Positions 1-7,026 of a stretch of DNA of 12,760 nucleotides are shown piece after piece. The notes beneath the pieces are model-generated. The model did not search any database, had not been told where the DNA came from, and worked only from the letters and a program-made list of their open reading frames with translations. The DNA is from JAWXCF01 sp034440515 (lineage in GTDB: Bacteria > Bacteroidota > Bacteroidia > CAILMK01). How positions within the stretch are numbered: the first letter of the stretch is position 1; the number at the start of each line of letters is the position of its first letter. The stretch lies in assembly GCA_034440515.1 (NCBI GenBank), contig JAWXCF010000052.1:1-12760 (forward strand), read 5' to 3'. Both the position numbers and the translations under genes were made by a program.

Positions 1-177
1 AGTTATTTGCCTATTTGGACTTCTAAAGAACTGGGTGATGAAGGTAAATAACGCAATGCTACCTACTAGTAGTAGTGTAAACAGTATAGGTTGTAAATAA
101 ATGTAGGAAACCACACATAATATGGTTAATATAATGGCACCTCCTACTAAGGTAACTTTACCCTCTCTATGTATCAT
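1..177 (-). CDS. psd: Phosphatidylserine decarboxylase, N-terminal part (runs off the left edge)
   Basis: Reading the minus strand from ATG at 177-175 gives 59 codons, open to base 1. The product begins MIHREGK, continues as two hydrophobic segments (about residues 9-27 and 31-48) and then reads QFFRSPNRQIT. This matches the N-terminus of the short bacterial phosphatidylserine decarboxylase proenzymes: an IH(R/K)EG start, a membrane hairpin, then an FFR(N/S)P motif just before the catalytic beta-chain. The enzyme makes phosphatidylethanolamine from phosphatidylserine at the inner membrane and self-cleaves to form a pyruvoyl group. The cleavage site and catalytic domain lie outside the window, so activity cannot be judged. 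The start is 32 bases after the stop of the small membrane protein at 210-398, so the two are probably co-transcribed. The identification rests on the N-terminal pattern only. Confidence 0.75.
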   Translation of the reverse strand, partial: MIHREGKVTLVGGAIILTILCVVSYIYLQPILFTLLLVGSIALFTFITQFFRSPNRQIT

Positions 178-209
178 AATGTAGCAAAGCTAAAGCTAGG
201 CTCTTCAGC

Positions 210-398
210 TTACTTCTGATTCATAACATTATTCTTTCTGCTACGCAAGAAGGCAAAAACAAGAATTAATATTATTAGAGCCTCTACTACTAAGAATATG
301 GTAAAATTGGCTCCTTTCATATAGGTTCCAAAAACAATGGCTGCCAATACAGCAACAGTGATAAGAGTTATAAAAAAGACGACGGCAGGCTTAAGCAT
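210..398 (-). CDS. Small two-helix membrane protein upstream of psd
   Basis: This is a 62-residue protein with ATG start at 398-396 and TAA stop. It has two hydrophobic helices, about residues 4-24 and 31-51, joined by a short loop (GTYMKGAN). The basic polar tail RSRKNNVMNQK suggests both termini are cytoplasmic under the positive-inside rule. I recognise no family and see no catalytic motif. The gene sits 94 bases downstream of the large kinase and 32 bases upstream of psd on the same strand. It is therefore more likely to belong to the phospholipid transcript than to the kinase, though read-through from the kinase is possible because I see no terminator between 399 and 492. It could be a membrane partner of a lipid-synthesis enzyme, but that is inference from position alone. 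Confidence 0.6.
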   Translation of the reverse strand: MLKPAVVFFITLITVAVLAAIVFGTYMKGANFTIFLVVEALIILILVFAFLRSRKNNVMNQK

Positions 399-492
399 AA
401 TATTTATTATTTACGTGTAAATTAAATACACATTACTACTGGTATAGGTTTACTTGGTGCGTTATGAGTAAAAATCCGTAAACAGGTATTAT

Positions 493-3400
493 TTAAACCC
501 GGATAGCTTTAACTGCCCATTTCTTTATTTTTTTAAACAATTCGTTGGGATTTATAGGTTTGGTCACAAAGTCGCACATACCACTGGTTAGGCTTAGGTC
601 TCTCATATCGTTAGTAGCTGCTGCAGTTAGTGCTATAATGGGTATTTCAAGTTTATGTATATCTTTAATTATACTTGTTGCTTCGTGTCCATTCATTACA
701 GGCATTTGTAGGTCCATTAATATTAGGTCAAATCTTTGGCTAAGCGCTAGTTCAACTGCCTCTTGACCATTATTGGCCATCATATAGTTAGCCTGCCACC
801 TGTCTAAAAACTTTGACACCACCATTTGATTTATCTTATTGTCTTCGGCTATTAGTATGTTTACACCCTTCAGGTTGTCAATCTCTACAGCTTCACTGTT
901 TAGTTTGCTAAGGCTTTGATCTTTGGTTAGCTTACTAGTTTTAAATTTTAAGGTAAAGTGAAAGGTTGAGCCTGTGTTCAATTGGCTGTTGACCTCAATT
1001 TTTGAACCCATTAAGGCAAGAAGCCTGCTGGTTATAGCGAGACCTAACCCCGTTCCTCCAAATTTTCGAGTTGTATCTTGTGCTGCTTGGGTAAAACTAT
1101 CAAATATATATGGTAGTGTATCTGCTGGTATTCCTATTCCAGTATCGTTTACGGTTATTTGTAGGGTCACATTGTCTGTAAGTGTCAATTTGGGCGTTAC
1201 CGAAATAGCAATAGTACCATTTTGAGTAAATTTTACTGCATTGCTTACCAGATTATTCACTACTTGGGTTAGCCTAAGTGGGTCACCTATCAGAAACAAA
1301 GGTATTCCTTCATCTATATTTAAATGAATATGAGAATTGTGCTCCTCTGCAGTGGCTAAATGAGAACGCAGAATACCCTTAAATATGTTGCGAATGTTAA
1401 AATCAATCTCTTCAAAATTGATTTTTCCGGCCTCTATTTTACTGAAGTCTAATATATCGTTAATGAGTGAGAGCAAGCCCTCTGCACTAAATTTTAGAGT
1501 GCTTAAATTTTCTAGTTGTTCATCTTTTGGATCATCATCCATTAACAGGTGGGTCATAGCTATTACCGCATTTAGTGGGGTACGTAACTCGTGACTCATA
1601 GTACTTAGAAACTGGCTCTTTGCTAGTGTCGCTTGTTCTGCTTTTATTTTTGCTTCACTAAGTGCTATCTCGTTTAGCTTTCTTGTTGTTATGTCTAGAC
1701 TGGTACCATATAGTCTATCAATGATACCGTTTTTCATAACGGGTCGTCCCATTACAGTAGCATATCTGGTCTGCCCATCTGGACCTATAGTTTCCATTTC
1801 AAATTGGAAGTTTATATTTTCTTTAATGCTATTATGTACAAGGCTATCTATTTGAACACGTTGATGCGGAGCTACAAAGCTTATCCAATTTTCGAAAGGT
1901 ACGATAGGTCGCTCAGCCTTAACTCCATATCTTGAGATAAGATCTTGGGCGCCAAAAGTAATTCCTTCATTCAGCACATACTCCCAAGTGCTTAAGTTTG
2001 CCATTTTTTGAGCTTCAGCCAATTTTTGCTGACTTTCTGCTGCGATAAGTTCGTCTAGTTTTCGCTGAGTTATGTTTAGTGCTGCTCCATACAGTCGTTG
2101 TTGATTTATCCCATTTAGCCCCTCAGCTGCTTTACCATTTATCAGCCAATATATATCAGTGTTGATGTCAATTTTGCTGTGTAATTCTATCTGAATGTTT
2201 CTGCCTTTACTGGTAGCATCAGCTATGCATTTATTAAAGTCTTCTTTTGATTCAAGGGTAAGTGTGTTAATAAATACATCTAGAGACATTCCTAGCTGAT
2301 TTATATTTATGCCATATAGTCTAAGTATGCTTTGATCAACAATTATTTGTCTAGTATTTAGATCCAATTCCCAAGTGCTAAGACCAGCCATCCGCTGTGC
2401 TTCAGTAAGCTTTTCTTTACTTTCACGTAATACTATATCGTCCAGTTTACGTTGTGTAATGTCTAGTGCTGTACCATATATTTTGGTCATCAGGCCAAGG
2501 TTATATCCTGGTCTGGCTTTTATTGACTTGTATCTTGTATCGCCCTTTACATCTAGAGTTTTTACCTCCATTGTGATTATAGCCTCCCCTTCTATCACTT
2601 TAGCAATGGACTCTGCCACCAGTTCGTGGTATTTGGGGTCTATAAATGACATATAATCTGTTAAGGTAATGAATGGCTGTTCATCTGTTAAGCCGTACAT
2701 TTTTTTAAACTCATAGCTACCAGTCAGCATCTGTGCCTGAATGTCTAGTTCCCAAGTCATTAATTCAGCTAGAGTTTGCGCTTCTTCTAGTTTTGTCTCA
2801 CTCTCTCGCAGTGCTTGCTCTATAGTATATCTACTGGTTATATCTTGTGCAGTACAGGCATATTTTACCAGAATGTTATTTTCATTTTTTAGGGGAATTC
2901 CTCTAACTAAGGCAACCCGAAAACACTTATCTTTATCTAAGTATTTAATTTCACATTCAAACTCAACTTCAGTTTTTAGTCTATCTTTTAAATATTTAAT
3001 GTGATGTGGTCTTTTTTCTTTGTCAAATCGCTTCATATACCCTCGCCAAGTCAAGCCACCTTCTAGGTTTAGGGCTTCATAAGTATTGCTCAGCCAAATG
3101 GTTTCCATACTTGGCCAAATCAGTTCAAAACCAGCTAATTGTGCCATCATTTGAGTGTCCAGCAGTTTTTTTCTGCTCTCACTCAGTGCCATTTCATTTA
3201 GCTTAATATTGGTAATGTTCTGCAGACTACAATTCAAATATTGCTCTTGGTCAGGCAGTAAATTATTTAGAATAAGTAGTTTGCCGAAACAGCTTTTTTG
3301 CTCTAAGTCTTTGTATTCAAACTCAACTGAACTTGTGCCTCCGTTTATAGATATTTCATCTAAAACTTTTAGAATAATTCCTTGCTCGGCTATTGACAGT

Positions 3401-6180
3401 ATTTCTAAAAACTCAGAAACGAATCTCAGTTTTGGTATATTAATATTGTCATAGCTATTCCCTTCCCAGATTATTTTACGGCTTTGTTTGTTTATTTTAA
3501 AGCTTGCTATTCCGCTTAGTTTTTGGGCTTCGCGGAGGAATTCCCGACTTTCCTTTAACTCGTTTTCAATTCTCACCTGCTTAGTTATGTCTTGAGCAGT
3601 GCAGACCATTCTAATTAATTTCTCATTTTCTATTTCAGGTATACCAATTACATTGGCATATCTAATTTCATCAAACTTATCTACATATTTTATCATCACT
3701 TCCATCTTGCTTTTTTCTAAAATAGATCTTTCTATATAAGCATAAACGGCAGTACTGTTGGGAGAAATGGAAATTTTAGCTAGATCATTCATAGTTGATA
3801 AGCAAGGGATACACAGATGCTCGAATGAATTGTCTATCCACTCTACATCTATTCCGCCACTCTCATTCCAAATTAAATCGTAACTCGCTACGCTAGCCAT
3901 TTTATAAGCTTGCTTTAATCTGTTTGCCCTATCATCTATTATTTTTTTGTTAAGAACTTGATCTGTAATGTCTAAAATAGTCAAGTACAGTCTGTATGGT
4001 TTCCCCATTTCATATAATACTTTGCCATTTATTTTTAGAAATCTTAGTACTCCATCTTTATCTAAACTTCGTAAATTAAATGGCCAACTAAGCTCAGAGG
4101 GCCAAACTTTATTTAGCGTGTCCCATATTTGATTTATATCGTCTTTATTTACATAAGGCTCATAGTCATATAAATTTGTAAATGCTTCCACATTCAGCGA
4201 TACGTGAGTACCATTTGCCCAGCTGATGGAGTAGTCTTTCAAGTTAATCTCACAAATGCCCAGTCTTGTAACCTTTTGAGCTTCTCTGAAATATTCATCA
4301 CGTTCTAGTAGTGCTACTTCTGCCCTTCTCCTATCTGTTATATCTTGCGCTACTACTTTTACTAGTGGTTTTTTCCCCTGTCGTTGGTTAATTGTCAGGT
4401 TATTGTAAATGTACTTAAACTGGCCGTCAGGCATTACGTACCTTATTTCTAATTCTTCATTCTTTTGGAAAATGACGATTTCCTCTAAGGTTTCTTTAAT
4501 CTTAATAACGTCTTCTGGGTGTATTACCTTAATGTATTCATTCCAGTCTGACACAGGTTCTACACCTATACCACGCCAAGTGTCACCGTCCCAAGTTATT
4601 GACATAGTCTCTAGGTCAAAGTCGTAAGCACCTAGTTTTGCTAATTCGTTGGTCTCAAGCAGTCGCAATTTTGTTTTTTGCAACTCTAGCAATGTGTTTT
4701 GACGCTTACTAATGTTGTCTATAAAGCCAACATAGCCAGAATTTTCACCATTTTCCTTTAATAAGTTTGCCTTAATAGATATAAATATAGGCACATCGTC
4801 AGCATCAGAAATGGATAATTTATACTGGTGGTTAAATTCAAACACTTCCTCTGATTTTGATTGTAGCCATTGCCTTAAAAATTTAAACCTATTAATTGGG
4901 TGAATTACTTCAATTAAATCTTTAATATTTACATTCTCAGTTTGTAAACCCAGCAAATTTTTAATAAAAGGATTGGCTAACGACAATTTGCCGTCACTAT
5001 CTGCTAAAAACACACCAATTGGTGCGTTATAATATATATTTTTAAGATTGTTAAGTAATTCTTTATGACCTTTTTCTACTTTACGTTGTTGTGTAACGTC
5101 TTCACTAAAACCGATATACCCTAAGTTTTCTTCATCTTGAATTAATCGATACAGTTTTACATCAATACAAACCTCTTCGTTATAAATGTTTAATAAATTA
5201 TGTGAAATTTTAAACTCTTTTTCCTCATTTTTAAAAAAAGCAGTGTACTCAGCTATCGTTTGCGGTATATCATCTAAAAATACTTTATTTAATTCTCTAT
5301 TATTTATTGCATCTAAATCTAATTTTAAAATATCTTTATAAAAGTTATTAATAAAGTTTAATTCACCTTTTTCATCAAGGGTAAATACACCTATAGGAGC
5401 ACCGCCGAAAATTGTGTTAAGGTAGGCGTCGTTTATAGCTAATTTCTGTTCAGTCTTATGTATGTAGGTTATGTCCTGAACGGTACCCTTCATACCCACT
5501 ATAATACCATTCTCTATGAGAGGGTGACCAATTGACCTAATTATTTTTTCTTCACCAATTGGAGTAGTTAGATTTAACTTAATATCATAGATTTTCTGAT
5601 GGTGAATGGCATCGTAATGAGCATTTTGAATTCTAAGTTTGCTATCCTCAGAGTATAACTTTTCAAACGCAACTCTACCAGGTCTATTTCTAACATTTAG
5701 TCCGTGTATCGTATAAGCGTGATCTGTGTAATGCCAATATTCTGTATCTAATCTATATTCCCAACCTCCAATATTGGCAATTATTTGCATTTGCTCAACT
5801 ATATCACTGTAATTTCTACGATAACTTATATCAAAACCTACAATTAAATAGTAATCAACATCAATTATGTTATATTTAGTAGGTATCCAACCAAAACTAG
5901 CCATAAAGGTGCCTGCACCATTTATTATTTTAGTTAAATTTAGATTACCTAATTCTTTATCTATAGGGTTAATTATTTGCTCAAGTGTATGTTCTTTTTG
6001 TGATTGGTCAGTAAAGCTGATGAAAGATTTCCCAATTATTTCGCTATTTGGGCACTTAACTATACTCTCAAATGCTTTATTGGCAAATAGAATTTTAGCC
6101 TGACTATCTACCAAGATCATAATAGCAAGGCTATCGTTAACTATGGTGTTTAGTGTTGATTCGGGTATAATTCTTTTCAT
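493..6180 (-). CDS. Giant soluble hybrid sensor histidine kinase with about twelve PAS domains
   Basis: This 1895-residue protein has no signal peptide or membrane segment, so it is likely cytoplasmic. Twelve PAS-type modules can be marked by their repeated DIT-x-R-type ends, at roughly residues 7-120, 124-240, 250-365, 376-492, 507-617, 628-741, 753-868, 880-991, 1005-1117, 1129-1244, 1256-1373 and 1386-1500. A HisKA domain follows with the phospho-accepting His1530 in MSHELRTPLN. The HATPase has an N-box (LVSNAVKFT), G1 (DTGIGIP, Asp1679), F-box (FDSFTQA) and G2 (GGTGLGLAI). The C-terminal receiver has acidic residues Glu1779/Asp1780, phospho-acceptor Asp1823 (LMDLQMP) and Lys1874 (TKP). 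All catalytic residues are present. There is no HPt domain and no DNA-binding output, so a separate phosphotransfer protein is expected in the known scheme for such hybrids. Modules 3-4 share an APIGVF signature, and modules 5-12 mostly share an EAQ-x-x-A-x-L signature. No ligand can be assigned, and no partner regulator is adjacent. Confidence 0.95.
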   Translation of the reverse strand: MKRIIPESTLNTIVNDSLAIMILVDSQAKILFANKAFESIVKCPNSEIIGKSFISFTDQSQKEHTLEQIINPIDKELGNLNLTKIINGAGTFMASFGWIPTKYNIIDVDYYLIVGFDISYRRNYSDIVEQMQIIANIGGWEYRLDTEYWHYTDHAYTIHGLNVRNRPGRVAFEKLYSEDSKLRIQNAHYDAIHHQKIYDIKLNLTTPIGEEKIIRSIGHPLIENGIIVGMKGTVQDITYIHKTEQKLAINDAYLNTIFGGAPIGVFTLDEKGELNFINNFYKDILKLDLDAINNRELNKVFLDDIPQTIAEYTAFFKNEEKEFKISHNLLNIYNEEVCIDVKLYRLIQDEENLGYIGFSEDVTQQRKVEKGHKELLNNLKNIYYNAPIGVFLADSDGKLSLANPFIKNLLGLQTENVNIKDLIEVIHPINRFKFLRQWLQSKSEEVFEFNHQYKLSISDADDVPIFISIKANLLKENGENSGYVGFIDNISKRQNTLLELQKTKLRLLETNELAKLGAYDFDLETMSITWDGDTWRGIGVEPVSDWNEYIKVIHPEDVIKIKETLEEIVIFQKNEELEIRYVMPDGQFKYIYNNLTINQRQGKKPLVKVVAQDITDRRRAEVALLERDEYFREAQKVTRLGICEINLKDYSISWANGTHVSLNVEAFTNLYDYEPYVNKDDINQIWDTLNKVWPSELSWPFNLRSLDKDGVLRFLKINGKVLYEMGKPYRLYLTILDITDQVLNKKIIDDRANRLKQAYKMASVASYDLIWNESGGIDVEWIDNSFEHLCIPCLSTMNDLAKISISPNSTAVYAYIERSILEKSKMEVMIKYVDKFDEIRYANVIGIPEIENEKLIRMVCTAQDITKQVRIENELKESREFLREAQKLSGIASFKINKQSRKIIWEGNSYDNINIPKLRFVSEFLEILSIAEQGIILKVLDEISINGGTSSVEFEYKDLEQKSCFGKLLILNNLLPDQEQYLNCSLQNITNIKLNEMALSESRKKLLDTQMMAQLAGFELIWPSMETIWLSNTYEALNLEGGLTWRGYMKRFDKEKRPHHIKYLKDRLKTEVEFECEIKYLDKDKCFRVALVRGIPLKNENNILVKYACTAQDITSRYTIEQALRESETKLEEAQTLAELMTWELDIQAQMLTGSYEFKKMYGLTDEQPFITLTDYMSFIDPKYHELVAESIAKVIEGEAIITMEVKTLDVKGDTRYKSIKARPGYNLGLMTKIYGTALDITQRKLDDIVLRESKEKLTEAQRMAGLSTWELDLNTRQIIVDQSILRLYGININQLGMSLDVFINTLTLESKEDFNKCIADATSKGRNIQIELHSKIDINTDIYWLINGKAAEGLNGINQQRLYGAALNITQRKLDELIAAESQQKLAEAQKMANLSTWEYVLNEGITFGAQDLISRYGVKAERPIVPFENWISFVAPHQRVQIDSLVHNSIKENINFQFEMETIGPDGQTRYATVMGRPVMKNGIIDRLYGTSLDITTRKLNEIALSEAKIKAEQATLAKSQFLSTMSHELRTPLNAVIAMTHLLMDDDPKDEQLENLSTLKFSAEGLLSLINDILDFSKIEAGKINFEEIDFNIRNIFKGILRSHLATAEEHNSHIHLNIDEGIPLFLIGDPLRLTQVVNNLVSNAVKFTQNGTIAISVTPKLTLTDNVTLQITVNDTGIGIPADTLPYIFDSFTQAAQDTTRKFGGTGLGLAITSRLLALMGSKIEVNSQLNTGSTFHFTLKFKTSKLTKDQSLSKLNSEAVEIDNLKGVNILIAEDNKINQMVVSKFLDRWQANYMMANNGQEAVELALSQRFDLILMDLQMPVMNGHEATSIIKDIHKLEIPIIALTAAATNDMRDLSLTSGMCDFVTKPINPNELFKKIKKWAVKAIRV

Positions 6181-6436
6181 TGGTTGGATTAGCTTAAGTC
6201 AAGCCTCTCAAAATGATAATTGACTGTCGTCGTTTATCAATTTGATTGGTCAATATTAACAGGCTAAATTAATGAAAAAATGCATCTATTATCTTGTTTT
6301 TGTTACTTATGTAGAATATTTAATTTATAACGTAGTTGATTGATTTTCAGTATAATAAGTGAAATTTCTATAAAATAGATCTAAATATTATTTGAATACT
6401 TCAAGTATTTATATTAAATGTTCCAAGATTTAAATA
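6181..6436. other. AT-rich intergenic region between the kinase and the holin-like pair
   Basis: No gene is visible in this stretch. Besides the weak kinase promoter near its left end, it holds a perfect 7-bp dyad with a one-base centre, AATACTT-C-AAGTATT (6395-6409). The dyad is flanked by further imperfect symmetry and lies about 215 bases upstream of the kinase start. It could be a regulator site, but short dyads also arise by chance in DNA of this composition. The strong hairpin at 6437-6470 is listed separately. Confidence 0.5.
6209..6240 (-). promoter_or_regulatory. Possible promoter of the PAS hybrid kinase
   Basis: On the minus strand TCATTTTG (plus 6209-6216) matches the Bacteroidota -7 consensus TAnnTTTG with one mismatch. 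TTG (plus 6238-6240) lies 21 bases upstream as a candidate -33 element. The start codon is about 30 bases downstream. The -33 part lies inside a short palindrome, ATCAA-T-TTGAT (6236-6246), which could be an operator. This is a weak match in AT-rich DNA. Confidence 0.25.
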
Positions 6437-6470
6437 AAAACGGGCAACAAAATTAATAGTTGCCCGTTTT
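6437..6470 (-). terminator. Strong intrinsic terminator after the small gene pair
   Basis: A perfect 12-bp inverted repeat (AAAACGGGCAAC at 6437-6448, GTTGCCCGTTTT at 6459-6470) has a 10-base loop. On the minus strand the second arm runs into a T-rich tail (TTTTTATTTA), and the hairpin starts right after the TAG stop at 6472-6474. It should stop minus-strand transcripts of the two small genes before the kinase, which suggests the kinase has its own promoter. The symmetric ends mean it may also work on the plus strand. Confidence 0.85.
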
Positions 6471-6471
6471 A

Positions 6472-6678
6472 CTATTTCTGGCAAATTGCGTCGCCGGCGT
6501 TGGTTAAAATCTTAAATATCAGTCGCCAAACTGGATTTTTTATTTCAATCTGTAGCTGGTTTAGTACCAGTTTTGCAATAGGCCAGTTTTCACAAACTTC
6601 ACTTAGTTTGTCATCTGCTGATAATTGATTTAGATGTGCCTCTAAATCTCGCTGTAGGGTTTTTTCTATTAAACTCAT
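6472..6678 (-). CDS. Small hypothetical protein, second gene of an overlapping pair
   Basis: This is a 68-residue protein (ATG at 6678-6676, TAG stop followed at once by TAA). The N-terminal half is charged and looks helical (MSLIEKTLQRDLEAHLNQL). The C-terminal half, ending KNPVWRLIFKILTNAGDAICQK, is an amphipathic to hydrophobic helix that may touch the membrane but is not a clear transmembrane segment. I do not recognise a family. The start lies inside the end of the upstream holin-like gene, in a different frame and with a 68-base overlap, so translational coupling is likely. A strong terminator follows directly. The pairing of a two-helix membrane protein with a small partner recalls phage or tailocin lysis modules, and a role as accessory to the upstream product is an inference. 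Its start within another gene leaves some doubt whether both frames are translated. Confidence 0.55.
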   Translation of the reverse strand: MSLIEKTLQRDLEAHLNQLSADDKLSEVCENWPIAKLVLNQLQIEIKNPVWRLIFKILTNAGDAICQK

Positions 6679-6922
6679 TTGTTTGGGGTTGGTTAGGGTT
6701 ATCTGTTGTTAATTGACTAATTATTTTTCCTACTGTGCCTATAGCTATCAGGCTGCTACTTAGCCATTGTGGGCAATCTGGTATGCCAGCCATTAAGCTT
6801 AAGCCTGTTAAGGCTATTAAAATGCAAAGCTCGGCTAGGTGTTTAAAGAAAGCTGGGGTGGGGCTTTGCCATCTGCTTACTATGTTTTGCAGGTTGAGTT
6901 GTTCTGGGTTTGAATTTTTCAT
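6611..6922 (-). CDS. Small holin-like two-helix membrane protein
   Basis: This is a 103-residue protein with ATG at 6922-6920 and TGA stop. A short polar N-terminus contains an RWQSPTPAFFK motif (residues 17-27). Two hydrophobic helices follow (about 29-47 and 52-71) with a tight turn around residues 47-51 (IPDCP). The last 32 residues are polar and basic. The W-x-SPTP-x-FFK lead followed by a compact hairpin resembles small holin-like proteins I associate with Bacteroidota prophages. That is recall of a pattern, not a search result. The last 22 codons overlap the next gene (6472-6678) in another frame. No other phage gene is visible nearby, so it may be a remnant, a domesticated gene, or unrelated. 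The HTTM gene starts divergently about 100 bases away. Confidence 0.6.
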   Translation of the reverse strand: MKNSNPEQLNLQNIVSRWQSPTPAFFKHLAELCILIALTGLSLMAGIPDCPQWLSSSLIAIGTVGKIISQLTTDNPNQPQTNEFNRKNPTARFRGTSKSIISR

Positions 6923-6985
6923 CGATTTAAATTAATTTTTTTGTAGAATGTTTGATGTGAAATGATATAGTACCTACCAAGGTTT

Positions 6986-6993
6986 TATGTTTG
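6986..6993 (+). promoter_or_regulatory. -7 element of the HTTM gene promoter
   Basis: TATGTTTG matches TAnnTTTG exactly and would place the transcript start near base 7000, about 27 bases before the ATG at 7027. No good TTTG is found at the usual -33 distance (the best is AATG at 6961-6964), so the assignment is tentative. It favours the ATG at 7027 over the TTG at 7012, which would leave a leader of only about 12 bases. Confidence 0.4.
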
Positions 6994-7026
6994 TGACACG
7001 CATTTTACTAATTGATAAATTTCACA

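Noticed and set aside
545..6103. Several plus-strand open frames (for example 545-766, 974-1225, 2375-2656, 3155-3454) opposite the kinase
   Set aside because: They are composition shadows of a strongly conserved minus-strand gene and resemble no protein family.
493..6180. Fusion or misassembly explaining the extreme kinase length
   Set aside because: The frame is continuous, the modules are regularly spaced with matching linkers, and the start and stop sit in normal intergenic DNA.
6659..6665. Slippery heptamer A AAA AAC in the frame of the holin-like gene, within the overlap
   Set aside because: A -1 shift there reaches a TAG five codons later (CCC TAC AGC GAG ATT TAG), and the downstream gene lies in the +1 frame, so no fusion protein would result.
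7012..7026. TTG at 7012 as start of the HTTM gene
   Set aside because: An ATG five codons later is more likely, and the exact TAnnTTTG element at 6986-6993 fits it better.
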